DNA of 5,703 nucleotides from Balneolaceae bacterium SMO_bin1 (GCA_003123965.1 NNSL01000255.1:1-5703); one strand, 5' to 3'; positions 1 through 5,703 are shown, counted from the stretch's first letter. The notes: generated from the letters alone by a model not told the origin. Numbers and translations are program-made.

Positions 1-7
1 GAATAAG

Positions 8-26
8 ATTAGAACTCTGTTCTAAT
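8..26. promoter_or_regulatory. Perfect palindrome upstream of ispG (possible operator)
   Basis: The bases read ATTAGAAC-TCT-GTTCTAAT, two perfect 8-base arms around a 3-base spacer, ending 24 bases before the ispG start codon. The symmetry and position suit a dimeric repressor site or a short 5'-UTR hairpin. No T-run follows on either strand, so it does not look like an intrinsic terminator of an upstream gene. The regulator is unknown, and the window begins too close by to see a promoter. The role is inference; the symmetry is directly visible. Confidence 0.4.
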
Positions 27-50
27 TATCACAAAACACAGCAGGTAGTT

Positions 51-1298
51 ATGCCAGAAATTCAGCGACGTGAATCAATTCAAGTAATGGTGGGCGATGT
101 GCCTGTAGGCGGTGATGCGCCCATAGTGGTTCAATCGATGACCAATACCGATACGGCCGATGTTGAAGCCACTTACGAGCAGGTAAAATACTTGCACGAG
201 TCAGGCTCAGAGGTCGTACGTATAACAGTGAATAACGACGAAGCTGCACAGGCCGTACCGTACATAAAGGAAAAACTGCTCGAAGATGGAGTTACGGTGC
301 CTTTGGTGGGCGACTTTCACTACAACGGCCACAAAATATTGACTTCCTACCCGGAAACGGCCAAAGCACTGGCAAAATTTCGGATTAATCCCGGAAACGT
401 AGGTACCAAAACCCGCGATGAAAACTTTTGCACCATCGTAGAGCAGGCTATAAAATACGACAAGCCCGTGCGCATTGGTGTCAACTGGGGCTCATTGGAT
501 CAGCAGCTGCTTGCAGACAAAATGGACGCCAACAGCAAGTTAGAAAATCCAAAATCATCGAAGCAGGTAATGCTCGATACTATGGTTGAGAGTGCCCGCC
601 GCTCGGCTGAACTTGCTGAGAGCGTTGGGCTTGGCTCAGACAAAATTATCATCAGCTGTAAAATGTCGCATGTGCAGGATGTAGTAACAGTTTATGAGCG
701 TATCGCCGAAATTGTTGATTACCCGCTGCATGTAGGGCTCACCGAAGCAGGCATGGGTATGAAAGGTATCGTTGCCAGCACTTCGGCGTTGTCTGTACTG
801 CTGCAGCAGGGTATTGGTGATACCATTCGTGTTTCACTAACACCTGAACCCGGTGGCGACCGTGCAGAAGAAGTGCGCGTGTGCCAGCAGATTCTTCAAT
901 CTTTGGGTATTCGTAATTTTGTTCCGCAGGTTACCGCCTGCCCCGGCTGTGGACGTACAAACAGCACGTATTTCCAGGAGCTGGCCCAGGAAATTCAGGC
1001 GTACCTGCGCGAAATGATGCCCGTTTGGCGTGAAATGTATCCAAACGTTGTTGAAATGAATGTAGCGGTGATGGGCTGTGTGGTGAACGGGCCGGGTGAA
1101 TCGCGCAACGCTGATTTAGGTATTTCACTGCCCGGTACCTTCGAAGAGCCCAAAGCGCCCGTATATATGGACGGTGAGCACTACAAAACTTTACGCGGCG
1201 ATAATATTGGTAAAGAGTTTCGCGACATTCTGGATAATTACGTGATGAATACTTACGGAAAGAATGGAAACTCCGAGCCTGTTAAAGAAGAAGGCTAA
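51..1298 (+). CDS. ispG: 4-hydroxy-3-methylbut-2-en-1-yl diphosphate synthase (IspG/GcpE)
   Basis: This is the cytoplasmic [4Fe-4S] enzyme of the MEP (non-mevalonate) isoprenoid pathway. It reductively converts 2-C-methyl-D-erythritol 2,4-cyclodiphosphate to HMBPP, taking electrons from flavodoxin or ferredoxin. The 415-residue product has the family N-terminus ([17 protein letters not shown], residues about 19-35), the TIM-barrel motifs [10 protein letters not shown] (83-92), RINPGNVG (111-118) and RIGVNWGSL (141-149), and HVGLTEAG (227-234). The C-terminal cluster domain supplies C297 and C300 (CPGCGRT), C343 ([10 protein letters not shown]) and E350, matching the three Cys plus one Glu ligands known for the family. 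The C300-C343 spacing is about 11 residues longer than I recall for E. coli IspG, as in the roughly 400-420-residue forms. It lacks the large extra central domain of plant and many Bacteroidota IspG proteins. The ATG at 51 fits the family N-terminus; CAGG at 42-45 is only a weak ribosome site. The neighbouring genes have no obvious link to isoprenoid synthesis. Confidence 0.98.
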   Translation: MPEIQRRESIQVMVGDVPVGGDAPIVVQSMTNTDTADVEATYEQVKYLHESGSEVVRITVNNDEAAQAVPYIKEKLLEDGVTVPLVGDFHYNGHKILTSYPETAKALAKFRINPGNVGTKTRDENFCTIVEQAIKYDKPVRIGVNWGSLDQQLLADKMDANSKLENPKSSKQVMLDTMVESARRSAELAESVGLGSDKIIISCKMSHVQDVVTVYERIAEIVDYPLHVGLTEAGMGMKGIVASTSALSVLLQQGIGDTIRVSLTPEPGGDRAEEVRVCQQILQSLGIRNFVPQVTACPGCGRTNSTYFQELAQEIQAYLREMMPVWREMYPNVVEMNVAVMGCVVNGPGESRNADLGISLPGTFEEPKAPVYMDGEHYKTLRGDNIGKEFRDILDNYVMNTYGKNGNSEPVKEEG

Positions 1299-1354
1299 CA
1301 TTAAATCAGCTCCACATAAATTATTACCACGTTCCCATACTGTTTCTATTTGGT

Positions 1355-1966
1355 TTGATGGCTTTTTCGTGCACCTCAGAAGAGGAGCCTTCGCCCGTTA
1401 AAGAAACGGTAGACCAATCATACCTAGATTCTGAAGCCTATCAGCAGTTCAAAGAGCAAACCACACAAGAACAGACGCGAAGCCCGAACCAGAACAGTGA
1501 ACTTGAAACTTTTATAAGAAATAGAATCACCATCAATGCTGGACAAGCACTAAATTTGCCAGCAGAAATTGATGCCGAAATGGTGGAGTCCATCCTTCAA
1601 AAATACCGCAAGAATCCACCTGCTCTGGTTGAAGCATTCGGCGGCCGTAAACGTTATTATCCCATTGCAAAAATCAACCGTTCATCGCTTAATTATGATA
1701 TCTTTATGCTGTGTGAGGTGGCCGCGTACGAAAATTGTCTTCTTATGCTGGCAACAAGCCGGGAAGGAAGAGTCAGTGATATGGAAACTATCGGGGTTTT
1801 CAATCGCAGCTTATCATACCGTGCCGATAGTCGCATAAAAATAACGGAAACCCGCGTTAAAGCTGAAATGACAAAAACAGTTTTGAATCCATTTGAACAG
1901 ACAAACACTGTTTCAGAAGCCTATCAAATTTCGGATATGGGAAAGATTGATCAAATAAAAAATTAA
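1355..1966 (+). CDS. Hypothetical protein, probable lipoprotein with unclear start
   Basis: I do not recognise a family. The frame can start at TTG 1355 or ATG 1358, giving about 203 residues and beginning MMAFSCTSEEEPS. The reading frame is open back to 1286, just inside the end of ispG. Upstream of 1355 it encodes a basic stretch (RRRL), a hydrophobic run (VPILFLFG) and then LMAFSC, which looks like a lipoprotein signal peptide with the lipid-bearing Cys at codon 1370-1372. No in-frame ATG, GTG or TTG precedes that hydrophobic run, so the native start may be non-canonical (CTG 1340 or ATA 1316 are the nearest candidates) or lost. After the Cys comes an acidic, Gln-rich linker (about residues 7-50 from TTG), then a more ordered domain with YYPIAKIN (101-108), two further Cys (120, 128) and a C-terminal beta-like region. 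That architecture is typical of small envelope lipoproteins in the FCB group, where it has no assigned function. The coding call is strong; the function is unknown. Confidence 0.75.
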   Translation: MMAFSCTSEEEPSPVKETVDQSYLDSEAYQQFKEQTTQEQTRSPNQNSELETFIRNRITINAGQALNLPAEIDAEMVESILQKYRKNPPALVEAFGGRKRYYPIAKINRSSLNYDIFMLCEVAAYENCLLMLATSREGRVSDMETIGVFNRSLSYRADSRIKITETRVKAEMTKTVLNPFEQTNTVSEAYQISDMGKIDQIKN

Positions 1967-1969
1967 TCT

Positions 1970-2000
1970 AGGAGTTATAGTAATGTTTAAATGTTTGTGA
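1970..2000 (+). other. Shine-Dalgarno-like AGGAG followed by a five-codon ORF
   Basis: AGGAG at 1970-1974 lies 8 bases before an ATG at 1983 that opens a tiny reading frame encoding MFKCL and stopping at TGA 1998-2000. It is the best purine-rich ribosome site in the window, yet it is neither ideally placed nor in frame for the following TPR gene. It could be a leader peptide or a translation-coupling element for that gene, or simply chance. A frame this short cannot be supported by coding statistics. Confidence 0.2.
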
Positions 2001-2046
2001 TTTTATGGTTAACATTGCCTCAACAATTTTAATGAATCATTGTGCT

Positions 2047-2802
2047 ATGAGATATTCACTGCTCGTTTTTTTACTTCTTGGTTTATTCACACTATCAGCT
2101 TCCGCGCAACCGGAATCGCTGTTAAACAGAGCCGATTCACTATTTAGTAATTACCAGGAAAAAGCCGCGTTGGAAGCATACAACAAAGTGTTGCAGGAAG
2201 ATTCTGATAATCTCGAAGCGCTATGGCGCACAAGTCTGCTTTATTCTCGAATTGGTAATCAGCTAAACAGCGAGGATCAGAAAACGGAGTACTATAATTT
2301 TGCAAAACAGCGAGCCGAGCAGGCCCTGCAGGAAGATTCTACCAATTCACAGGCAAACTTTGTGATGTCTGTAGCCATGGGACGTATGGCGCTTATAGTA
2401 GGTGCACGTGAACGAGTGGCGGCATCACGCGATATCAAAAAATACGCCGAGCGTGCTTTGCGAGCTGACTCGACAAACGCGGGCGCCTGGCACGTGTTAG
2501 GGCGCTGGAACATGGAAATTTCGGATCTTAATTTTGCCGAACGATTGGCCGCAAACGTACTTTTCGGGGGGATTCCAGAAGGTGCAAGTAACGAAAATGC
2601 CGTAGAATACATCCAGCGGGCTATTGAGCTGAATCCTAACTTTGCGCTTTATTATTACGATTTAGCCAAGGCGTACGAAGCGTTAGGGCAAGAGCAGCAG
2701 GCAATTGAGACCTGCAAAGAAGGGCTTGCTCAACCTACACTTGCCCCCGGTGATGATGAAGTGAAACAAGATTGCCGCGATCTAATTGATGATTTACAGT
2801 GA
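2047..2802 (+). CDS. Secreted TPR protein with an RMDN-like C-terminal half
   Basis: The product is an exported helical-repeat protein of 251 residues from the ATG at 2047. That start is chosen because it gives a clean signal peptide: MRY, a hydrophobic run LLVFLLLGLF (about 5-14), and a likely signal-peptidase site after SASA (residue 20). In-frame ATGs at 2005 and 2032 would only add a non-signal extension. TPR-like helical pairs are visible at about residues 24-60 (a repeat ending in LQEDSDNLEALW), 85-110 (ALQEDSTNSQANF), 130-155 (ALRADSTNAGAWHVLG) and 184-230 (AIELNPNFALYYYDLAKAY). The stretch AWHVLGRWN, followed by LFGGIPEGAS and ELNPNFALYYYDLAKAYEALGQ-type sequence, resembles the eukaryotic RMDN/FAM82 (regulator of microtubule dynamics) family and its bacterial relatives. 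The similarity is recalled, not searched. The substrate or partner is unknown; TPRs usually mediate protein binding, here probably in the periplasm. The gene lies 46 bases before the thioredoxin-like gene, so co-transcription is plausible. Confidence 0.85.
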   Translation: MRYSLLVFLLLGLFTLSASAQPESLLNRADSLFSNYQEKAALEAYNKVLQEDSDNLEALWRTSLLYSRIGNQLNSEDQKTEYYNFAKQRAEQALQEDSTNSQANFVMSVAMGRMALIVGARERVAASRDIKKYAERALRADSTNAGAWHVLGRWNMEISDLNFAERLAANVLFGGIPEGASNENAVEYIQRAIELNPNFALYYYDLAKAYEALGQEQQAIETCKEGLAQPTLAPGDDEVKQDCRDLIDDLQ

Positions 2803-2848
2803 TTTTTGAGGAATATTGAAAAGTGTTCATAAGTAACAATTCGAGTTA

Positions 2849-3391
2849 ATGCAGTTAGATGAAAAATATTTTGTCCCGTTTTTAGCTGTTGTTGCAATTT
2901 TTACAGCAGGATTAATACTGTTTTTTACGGTTAGTAATCGCGAGAGCAAGGAACGGGCATTTAAAGAGCAAATCACAGCACAAGACTCTCTCAAACTCGT
3001 AAAAATGCCGGTTATTTCGGGTGATGGTAGCTTAGGCGTATCTTCATTTCCCAATTCGTATGTAGTTGTTGATTTTTGGGCAACGTGGACGTCCAGCTTT
3101 TCGGAGCAAGCACATAAGCAATTGGCAGACCTTCGGAAAATGTATCCCGACAACCTTGAGGTTATCGCAGCCGTGGTAGAAGACAAGGATAATAATGTGA
3201 AAGAATATATTAGCCGGTTTAACTACCCCTTTCACTTTGTTGACGGAACAAAACCCTTTAATAAATTTGATGTGCCGGGAGTACCTACTCAACTTGTTTA
3301 TGCACCCGGTGGAGAACTGCAGAGCATTTTCACCGGCTACGCGGATTCCGTGAGATATGATAGTCTCAGAACGATAATTAGCAATGAGTGA
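2849..3391 (+). CDS. Membrane-anchored thioredoxin-fold protein lacking the CXXC cysteines
   Basis: The 180-residue product has one N-terminal transmembrane helix (about residues 8-27) followed by a TlpA/ResA-like thioredoxin domain (about 50-178) that should face the periplasm. The fold is indicated by YVVVDFWATW (71-80), the following helix SEQAHKQLADLRKMYP, the strand LEVIAAVVED (103-112), and the cis-proline loop GVPTQLVY (P146) with the GELQSIFTGY-type hairpin. Where active members have WCxxC, this protein reads W80-T-S-S-F84, so both redox cysteines are replaced, and there is no cysteine anywhere in the chain. It therefore cannot do thiol-disulfide chemistry and is more likely a binding or scaffold version of the fold. 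Its stop lies inside the start region of pabC (8-base overlap, ATGAGTGA), implying translational coupling to the folate genes. The ATG at 2849 has only a weak GAG ahead of it (2843-2845), and no other start suits the membrane helix better. Confidence 0.88.
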   Translation: MQLDEKYFVPFLAVVAIFTAGLILFFTVSNRESKERAFKEQITAQDSLKLVKMPVISGDGSLGVSSFPNSYVVVDFWATWTSSFSEQAHKQLADLRKMYPDNLEVIAAVVEDKDNNVKEYISRFNYPFHFVDGTKPFNKFDVPGVPTQLVYAPGGELQSIFTGYADSVRYDSLRTIISNE

Positions 3392-4256
3392 AGTTATTCA
3401 GTTTGGTTTTATAAACGGTGAGTTTAAGCAGGTAGAATCTGCGGCTATTTCTGTCACCAACCGAGGGCTCATGTATGGGGATGGCTGCTTTGAAACCTTC
3501 TGTGCCTATCAGGGTCAATTCTTTAAGCTATCCGAACACCTGCAGCGGTTAAAAGCAGGGCTGGATTATTTGAATATTGACTACCCGGAGAAGTTAACAT
3601 TTGGGAAAATTCAGCCTGTTTTGCAGCAGCTCCTTCAGAGAAATAATCTCATGCAAACCGATGCAATTATCCGCGTGCAGGTTTGGAGAACGGGCAGCAG
3701 GGGATATACGACCGATTCCCGGCATTCTGGTTTTGCGGTCATCGCAAGTGCGCACCCGCAGAAAAAGAAAAGTTACCACCTATGTACAGTTCCCACCCGC
3801 CGCATACCCTCGGCTGCTTTGCCGGCAAAATATAAATTTACGAACGGACTTAATTACATAATTGCAGCTCGTGAAGCGCACAATAAAGGCGCTGATGATG
3901 CCCTTATGCAAACGATGGATAATGTGCTATCCGAAACGACGGTGGCCAATATTTTTTGGTTAACTGATGACCAAGTTTTTACTCCGTCTGAAGAGTGTGA
4001 TGTTTTGGCTGGTATCACTCGCGACGAAATCATCCGTTGTTTAACGAAGCGTATGAATCGAAGGGTAGAAACTGGCCGTTATCAACTTGATGAAATAATA
4101 AAAGCAGACGCAGTTTGGATCTGTAATTCAGTGAAAGAAGTTGCTCCCGTAAAGCAGATTGATAATACTTATTTTAACATATCGAATCCGTTCTTAAACA
4201 AGCTGCAGGCCGCATTTCAATCGCACATACGTGAATGTTTATCTGAAGGTACATAA
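3384..4256 (+). CDS. pabC: Class IV PLP enzyme, probable aminodeoxychorismate lyase
   Basis: The product is a cytoplasmic fold-type IV PLP enzyme of 290 residues. In its likely role it eliminates pyruvate from 4-amino-4-deoxychorismate to give p-aminobenzoate for folate synthesis. Family landmarks are FINGEF (9-14), the NRGLMYGDGCFET segment (26-38), EHLQRL with R55 (51-56), RVQVWRTGSRGY (97-108), the Schiff-base lysine K151 in KFTNGLNYIIAAREA, E184 in SETTVANIFW (expected to contact the PLP ring nitrogen), and the phosphate-binding LAGITRDE (208-215). Sequence alone cannot separate this lyase from branched-chain or D-amino-acid aminotransferases of the same fold. The function is assigned mainly because it overlaps pabB by one base (TAATG). 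The start overlaps the end of the thioredoxin-like gene by 8 bases, and no good ribosome site precedes it, so re-initiation from the upstream gene is likely. Confidence 0.87.
   Translation: MSEVIQFGFINGEFKQVESAAISVTNRGLMYGDGCFETFCAYQGQFFKLSEHLQRLKAGLDYLNIDYPEKLTFGKIQPVLQQLLQRNNLMQTDAIIRVQVWRTGSRGYTTDSRHSGFAVIASAHPQKKKSYHLCTVPTRRIPSAALPAKYKFTNGLNYIIAAREAHNKGADDALMQTMDNVLSETTVANIFWLTDDQVFTPSEECDVLAGITRDEIIRCLTKRMNRRVETGRYQLDEIIKADAVWICNSVKEVAPVKQIDNTYFNISNPFLNKLQAAFQSHIRECLSEGT
4245..4249 (+). promoter_or_regulatory. Ribosome-binding site for pabB inside the end of pabC
   Basis: GAAGG lies 6 bases ahead of the pabB ATG at 4256, within the last codons of pabC. It supports that start and would allow both re-initiation and independent ribosome loading at the TAATG junction. 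Confidence 0.45.
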
Positions 4257-5515
4257 TGCAGCAGCTGATCGACCGTTTGATATATCACTATTCAGCAACA
4301 GGCCCGGTAGTTCTGCTCGAATCCCAGTCCACTGATCACCCCGCCAGCCGTGTTAGCTACTTGGCCGCCAGGCCCGAGGCTACCATTCAGGCAAGAGGTG
4401 GCAAGGTGACAATAAAAGAGCAGGGCAGAGAAAAAATCAGAGAACAGGATCCATGGGAAGCACTTAGCAGTGTGCAGCAAAAGTGGGGTGATTGGCTTTT
4501 TGGATATCTGGGCTATGATTTGAAAAACCGTATCGAAAAGCTGCATTCTTCTAATCCTGATGCTTTAGGTGCACCGGATTTATATTTTATGAAGCCCACG
4601 GTATTGCTGAAAATTGATCGGCAGGCTGAAACAATTGAGACCATTAAGCGTGGATCTGCTGAAGAGATCAACGCTTTAGAAGCAGCCGATATAGAGCTTG
4701 ATGAATTAAAATCATCGATGAGCCGGGAAAAATATCTCTCAAACATTGAAGAGGCGAAGCGGGATATTTTTGAGGGCTCGTACTATGAAATCAACCTTTC
4801 GCACCAGCTGCAGACTCACTTTGAAGGGCATCCGTACGATCTTTACAAAAAAATGCGCATAGCCGGGCCGGTTCCATTTGGAGCATATATTTCTTTTGAC
4901 GGTTACCGAATTGCAAGTATGTCTCCCGAGCGGTTTTTACGCAAAGAAGGCACAAAAGTATTTTCTCAACCGATTAAGGGAACCATGAAACGCCATGGTG
5001 ATGCTAATAAGGACGAGGAGTTAAAGATGAAGCTCTTCAATTCGGTGAAAAACAGGGCTGAAAACATGATGATTGTGGATCTTGTTCGTAATGATTTAAG
5101 CCGCATTGCAAAAACCGGCAGTGTAAAAGTATCAGATTTGTTCGAAATTCAAACTTTTGGCACTGTGCATCAAATGGTTTCAACCATTACTGCGCAAACC
5201 GAAATAACCGATCCGGTGCAAATTATTAAAGCGTGCTACCCAATGGGGTCAATGACCGGGGCGCCTAAAATTCGGGCTATGGAAGCTATTGAAGAATATG
5301 AGAATTACAAGCGGGGAATTTACTCAGGGTCTATCGGCTATTTTACTCCGGAAAATGATTTCGATTTTAACGTGGTGATCAGGACAGCGATTGTAAAAGA
5401 AAATCGGCTCTATTATCCGGTAGGGGGTGCAATTGTAAGTGATTCGGATCCCGTAGAAGAATGGGAAGAAACATGGCTGAAGGCGGAAGCACTTTTAAAA
5501 GCCATCAAAGAATAA
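4256..5515 (+). CDS. pabB: Aminodeoxychorismate synthase component I (PabB)
   Basis: This chorismate-using enzyme converts chorismate plus ammonia to 4-amino-4-deoxychorismate in the folate pathway. The ammonia normally comes from the glutaminase subunit PabA, which is not encoded here. The 419-residue product has the usual N-terminal domain (SRVSYLAARPEATI, 31-44; WLFGYLGYDLKN, 80-91) and a full chorismate-binding domain: YEINLSHQ (177-184), IASMSPERFL (219-228), PIKGT (239-243), AENMMIVDLVRNDLSRIA (268-285), FGTVHQMVSTI (301-311), YPMGSMTGAPKIRAMEAIE (328-346) and RGIYSGSIGYF (353-363). The lysine K241 in PIKGT is diagnostic: PabB has Lys at this position, whereas anthranilate synthase TrpE has Ala (PIAGT). 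The protein is slightly shorter than I recall for E. coli PabB, with no missing core motif and no fused glutaminase or lyase domain. It begins at the TAATG overlap with pabC, so the two folate enzymes are probably made together. Confidence 0.95.
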   Translation: MQQLIDRLIYHYSATGPVVLLESQSTDHPASRVSYLAARPEATIQARGGKVTIKEQGREKIREQDPWEALSSVQQKWGDWLFGYLGYDLKNRIEKLHSSNPDALGAPDLYFMKPTVLLKIDRQAETIETIKRGSAEEINALEAADIELDELKSSMSREKYLSNIEEAKRDIFEGSYYEINLSHQLQTHFEGHPYDLYKKMRIAGPVPFGAYISFDGYRIASMSPERFLRKEGTKVFSQPIKGTMKRHGDANKDEELKMKLFNSVKNRAENMMIVDLVRNDLSRIAKTGSVKVSDLFEIQTFGTVHQMVSTITAQTEITDPVQIIKACYPMGSMTGAPKIRAMEAIEEYENYKRGIYSGSIGYFTPENDFDFNVVIRTAIVKENRLYYPVGGAIVSDSDPVEEWEETWLKAEALLKAIKE

Positions 5516-5567
5516 GTTCTGAAAGAGTGAATGAAAAGTGAATTCATTGAGTTTATATAGCAGAACT
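5515..5567 (+). repeat. Nested inverted repeats at the pabB end and following gap
   Basis: AGTTCTG (5515-5521, sharing the last base of the pabB stop) is the exact inverse of CAGAACT (5561-5567). Inside it, AATGAA (5530-5535) and TTCATT (5543-5548) form a second 6-base inverted pair with a 7-base loop. Together they could fold the pabB/ATPase gap as a nested stem. No T-tract follows, so it is not a standard terminator. An RNA-processing or translation-control element is possible; chance is also plausible at these arm lengths. Confidence 0.25.
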
Positions 5568-5632
5568 AATGCCCAATCAGATAATCTGCTCAATGACAAA
5601 CCCACCCGAAATACGCACTATTGCAGAACTAA
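5556..5632 (+). repeat. Short direct repeat flanking the start of the last gene
   Basis: TATAGCAGAACTAA (5556-5569) and TATTGCAGAACTAA (5619-5632) match at 13 of 14 positions, including an exact 10-base core (GCAGAACTAA). They lie 63 bases apart, an exact multiple of three and in the same reading frame as the final gene, so both copies would read (I/-)AEL in that frame. One copy is upstream of the preferred start and one is within the gene. A small local duplication or a coincidence are both possible. Confidence 0.3.
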
Positions 5633-5703
5633 AAAAGAGCGACTGGCAGTCCATTTCCGTGAAGGAGGAAATGAGGCGTAACCTGATACGAAAATTAGAA
5701 AAC
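5593..5703 (+). CDS. N-terminus of a MoxR/ChlI-type AAA+ ATPase ('magnesium chelatase'), partial
   Basis: Only 37 codons are present before the window ends, with no stop. The visible part reads IRTIAELKKSDWQ (7-19) and SVKEEMRRNLIRKLEN (22-37). This matches the characteristic start of the roughly 500-residue ATPases annotated as magnesium chelatase subunit or sigma-54-interacting regulator in Bacteroidota and relatives, where TLGELK is followed by SVKEELR and NLI. Those proteins are thought to be chaperone-like MoxR/RavA-family ATPases working with von Willebrand A-domain partners, not true chlorophyll enzymes. The Walker motifs would lie beyond the edge, so the family call is provisional. 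The ATG at 5593 fits the family N-terminus; an in-frame ATG at 5569 would add eight residues. Neither has a good ribosome site. The 77-base gap after pabB makes membership of the same operon possible but unproven. Confidence 0.6.
   Translation, partial: MTNPPEIRTIAELKKSDWQSISVKEEMRRNLIRKLEN

Noticed and set aside
8..26. LexA/SOS box (GAAC...GTTC) or intrinsic terminator
   Set aside because: The spacer is 3 bases where the Gram-positive LexA box has 4, the gene is not an SOS gene, and no T-run follows the palindrome on either strand.
1991..2032. A 13-residue hydrophobic ORF (MFVILWLTLPQQF) ahead of the TPR gene
   Set aside because: It has no ribosome site of its own and arises in an AT-rich spacer that also overlaps the alternative TPR start; nothing supports expression.
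1967..2046. A Bacteroidota-type promoter (TAnnTTTG with an upstream TTG)
   Set aside because: The nearest match (AATGTTTG at 1990-1997) misses the conserved first T and has no convincing partner element at the right distance.
3834..3878. Apparent loss of the catalytic lysine in PabC, since the residue three before the LN-Y asparagine is Asn, not Lys
   Set aside because: Aligning the whole segment KFTNGLNYIIAAREA with the usual K-x-x-N-x-L-N pattern places K151 correctly, with N154 as the conserved asparagine, so the enzyme should be active.
4256..5515. Anthranilate synthase component I (TrpE) or isochorismate synthase instead of PabB
   Set aside because: The PIKGT lysine and the adjacent pabC favour PabB; TrpE has PIAGT.
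1..5703. Minus-strand and out-of-frame ORFs of 60-119 codons, CRISPR arrays, tRNA genes and mobile elements
   Set aside because: The extra ORFs all lie within, or largely overlap, well-supported + strand genes and encode no recognisable protein. No regularly spaced repeats, tRNA cloverleaf, transposase or integrase sequence is visible.

Overview
The window is a gene-dense chromosomal segment with every gene on the + strand. It carries housekeeping biosynthesis genes plus three envelope-type proteins. Several features suggest a bacterium of the Bacteroidota/Rhodothermota/Balneolota (FCB) group: most starts lack a Shine-Dalgarno sequence, the PabB has the 'PMGSMTGAPK' and 'GYDLKN' sequence style familiar from that group, a small lipoprotein and a secreted TPR protein lie between housekeeping genes, and the last gene starts like the MoxR/ChlI-type 'magnesium chelatase' ATPases common there. 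The short, two-domain type of IspG argues against a typical Bacteroidia or Flavobacteriia genome and leans toward a sister lineage. This placement is inference from sequence style; no phylogenetic marker was tested.

Layout. Positions 1-50 are a leader containing a perfect 8-bp-arm palindrome. Positions 51-1298 encode IspG, the iron-sulfur enzyme of the MEP isoprenoid pathway. Positions 1355-1966 encode an unrecognised small protein that looks like a lipoprotein but has no conventional start codon ahead of its apparent signal peptide. Positions 2047-2802 encode a secreted TPR protein whose C-terminal half resembles the RMDN (regulator of microtubule dynamics) family. Positions 2849-3391 encode a membrane-anchored thioredoxin-fold protein that has lost both active-site cysteines. 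Positions 3384-4256 and 4256-5515 encode a class IV PLP enzyme (probable aminodeoxychorismate lyase, PabC) and aminodeoxychorismate synthase component I (PabB). A 77-base gap with small repeats follows, and then the first 37 codons of an AAA+ ATPase of the magnesium-chelatase type, cut by the window edge.

How the genes fit together. PabB and PabC catalyse the two steps from chorismate to p-aminobenzoate for folate; a PabA-type glutaminase is not in the window. The thioredoxin-like gene overlaps pabC by 8 bases and pabC overlaps pabB by 1 base, so these three are probably translated as a coupled unit. I see no intrinsic terminator anywhere in the window, so the whole run could be one operon or several loosely linked ones. 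I do not see a convincing new defence, mobile or RNA-based system. The best leads are the cysteine-free thioredoxin coupled to folate genes, the bacterial RMDN-like protein, and the lipoprotein signal sequence without a normal start codon.
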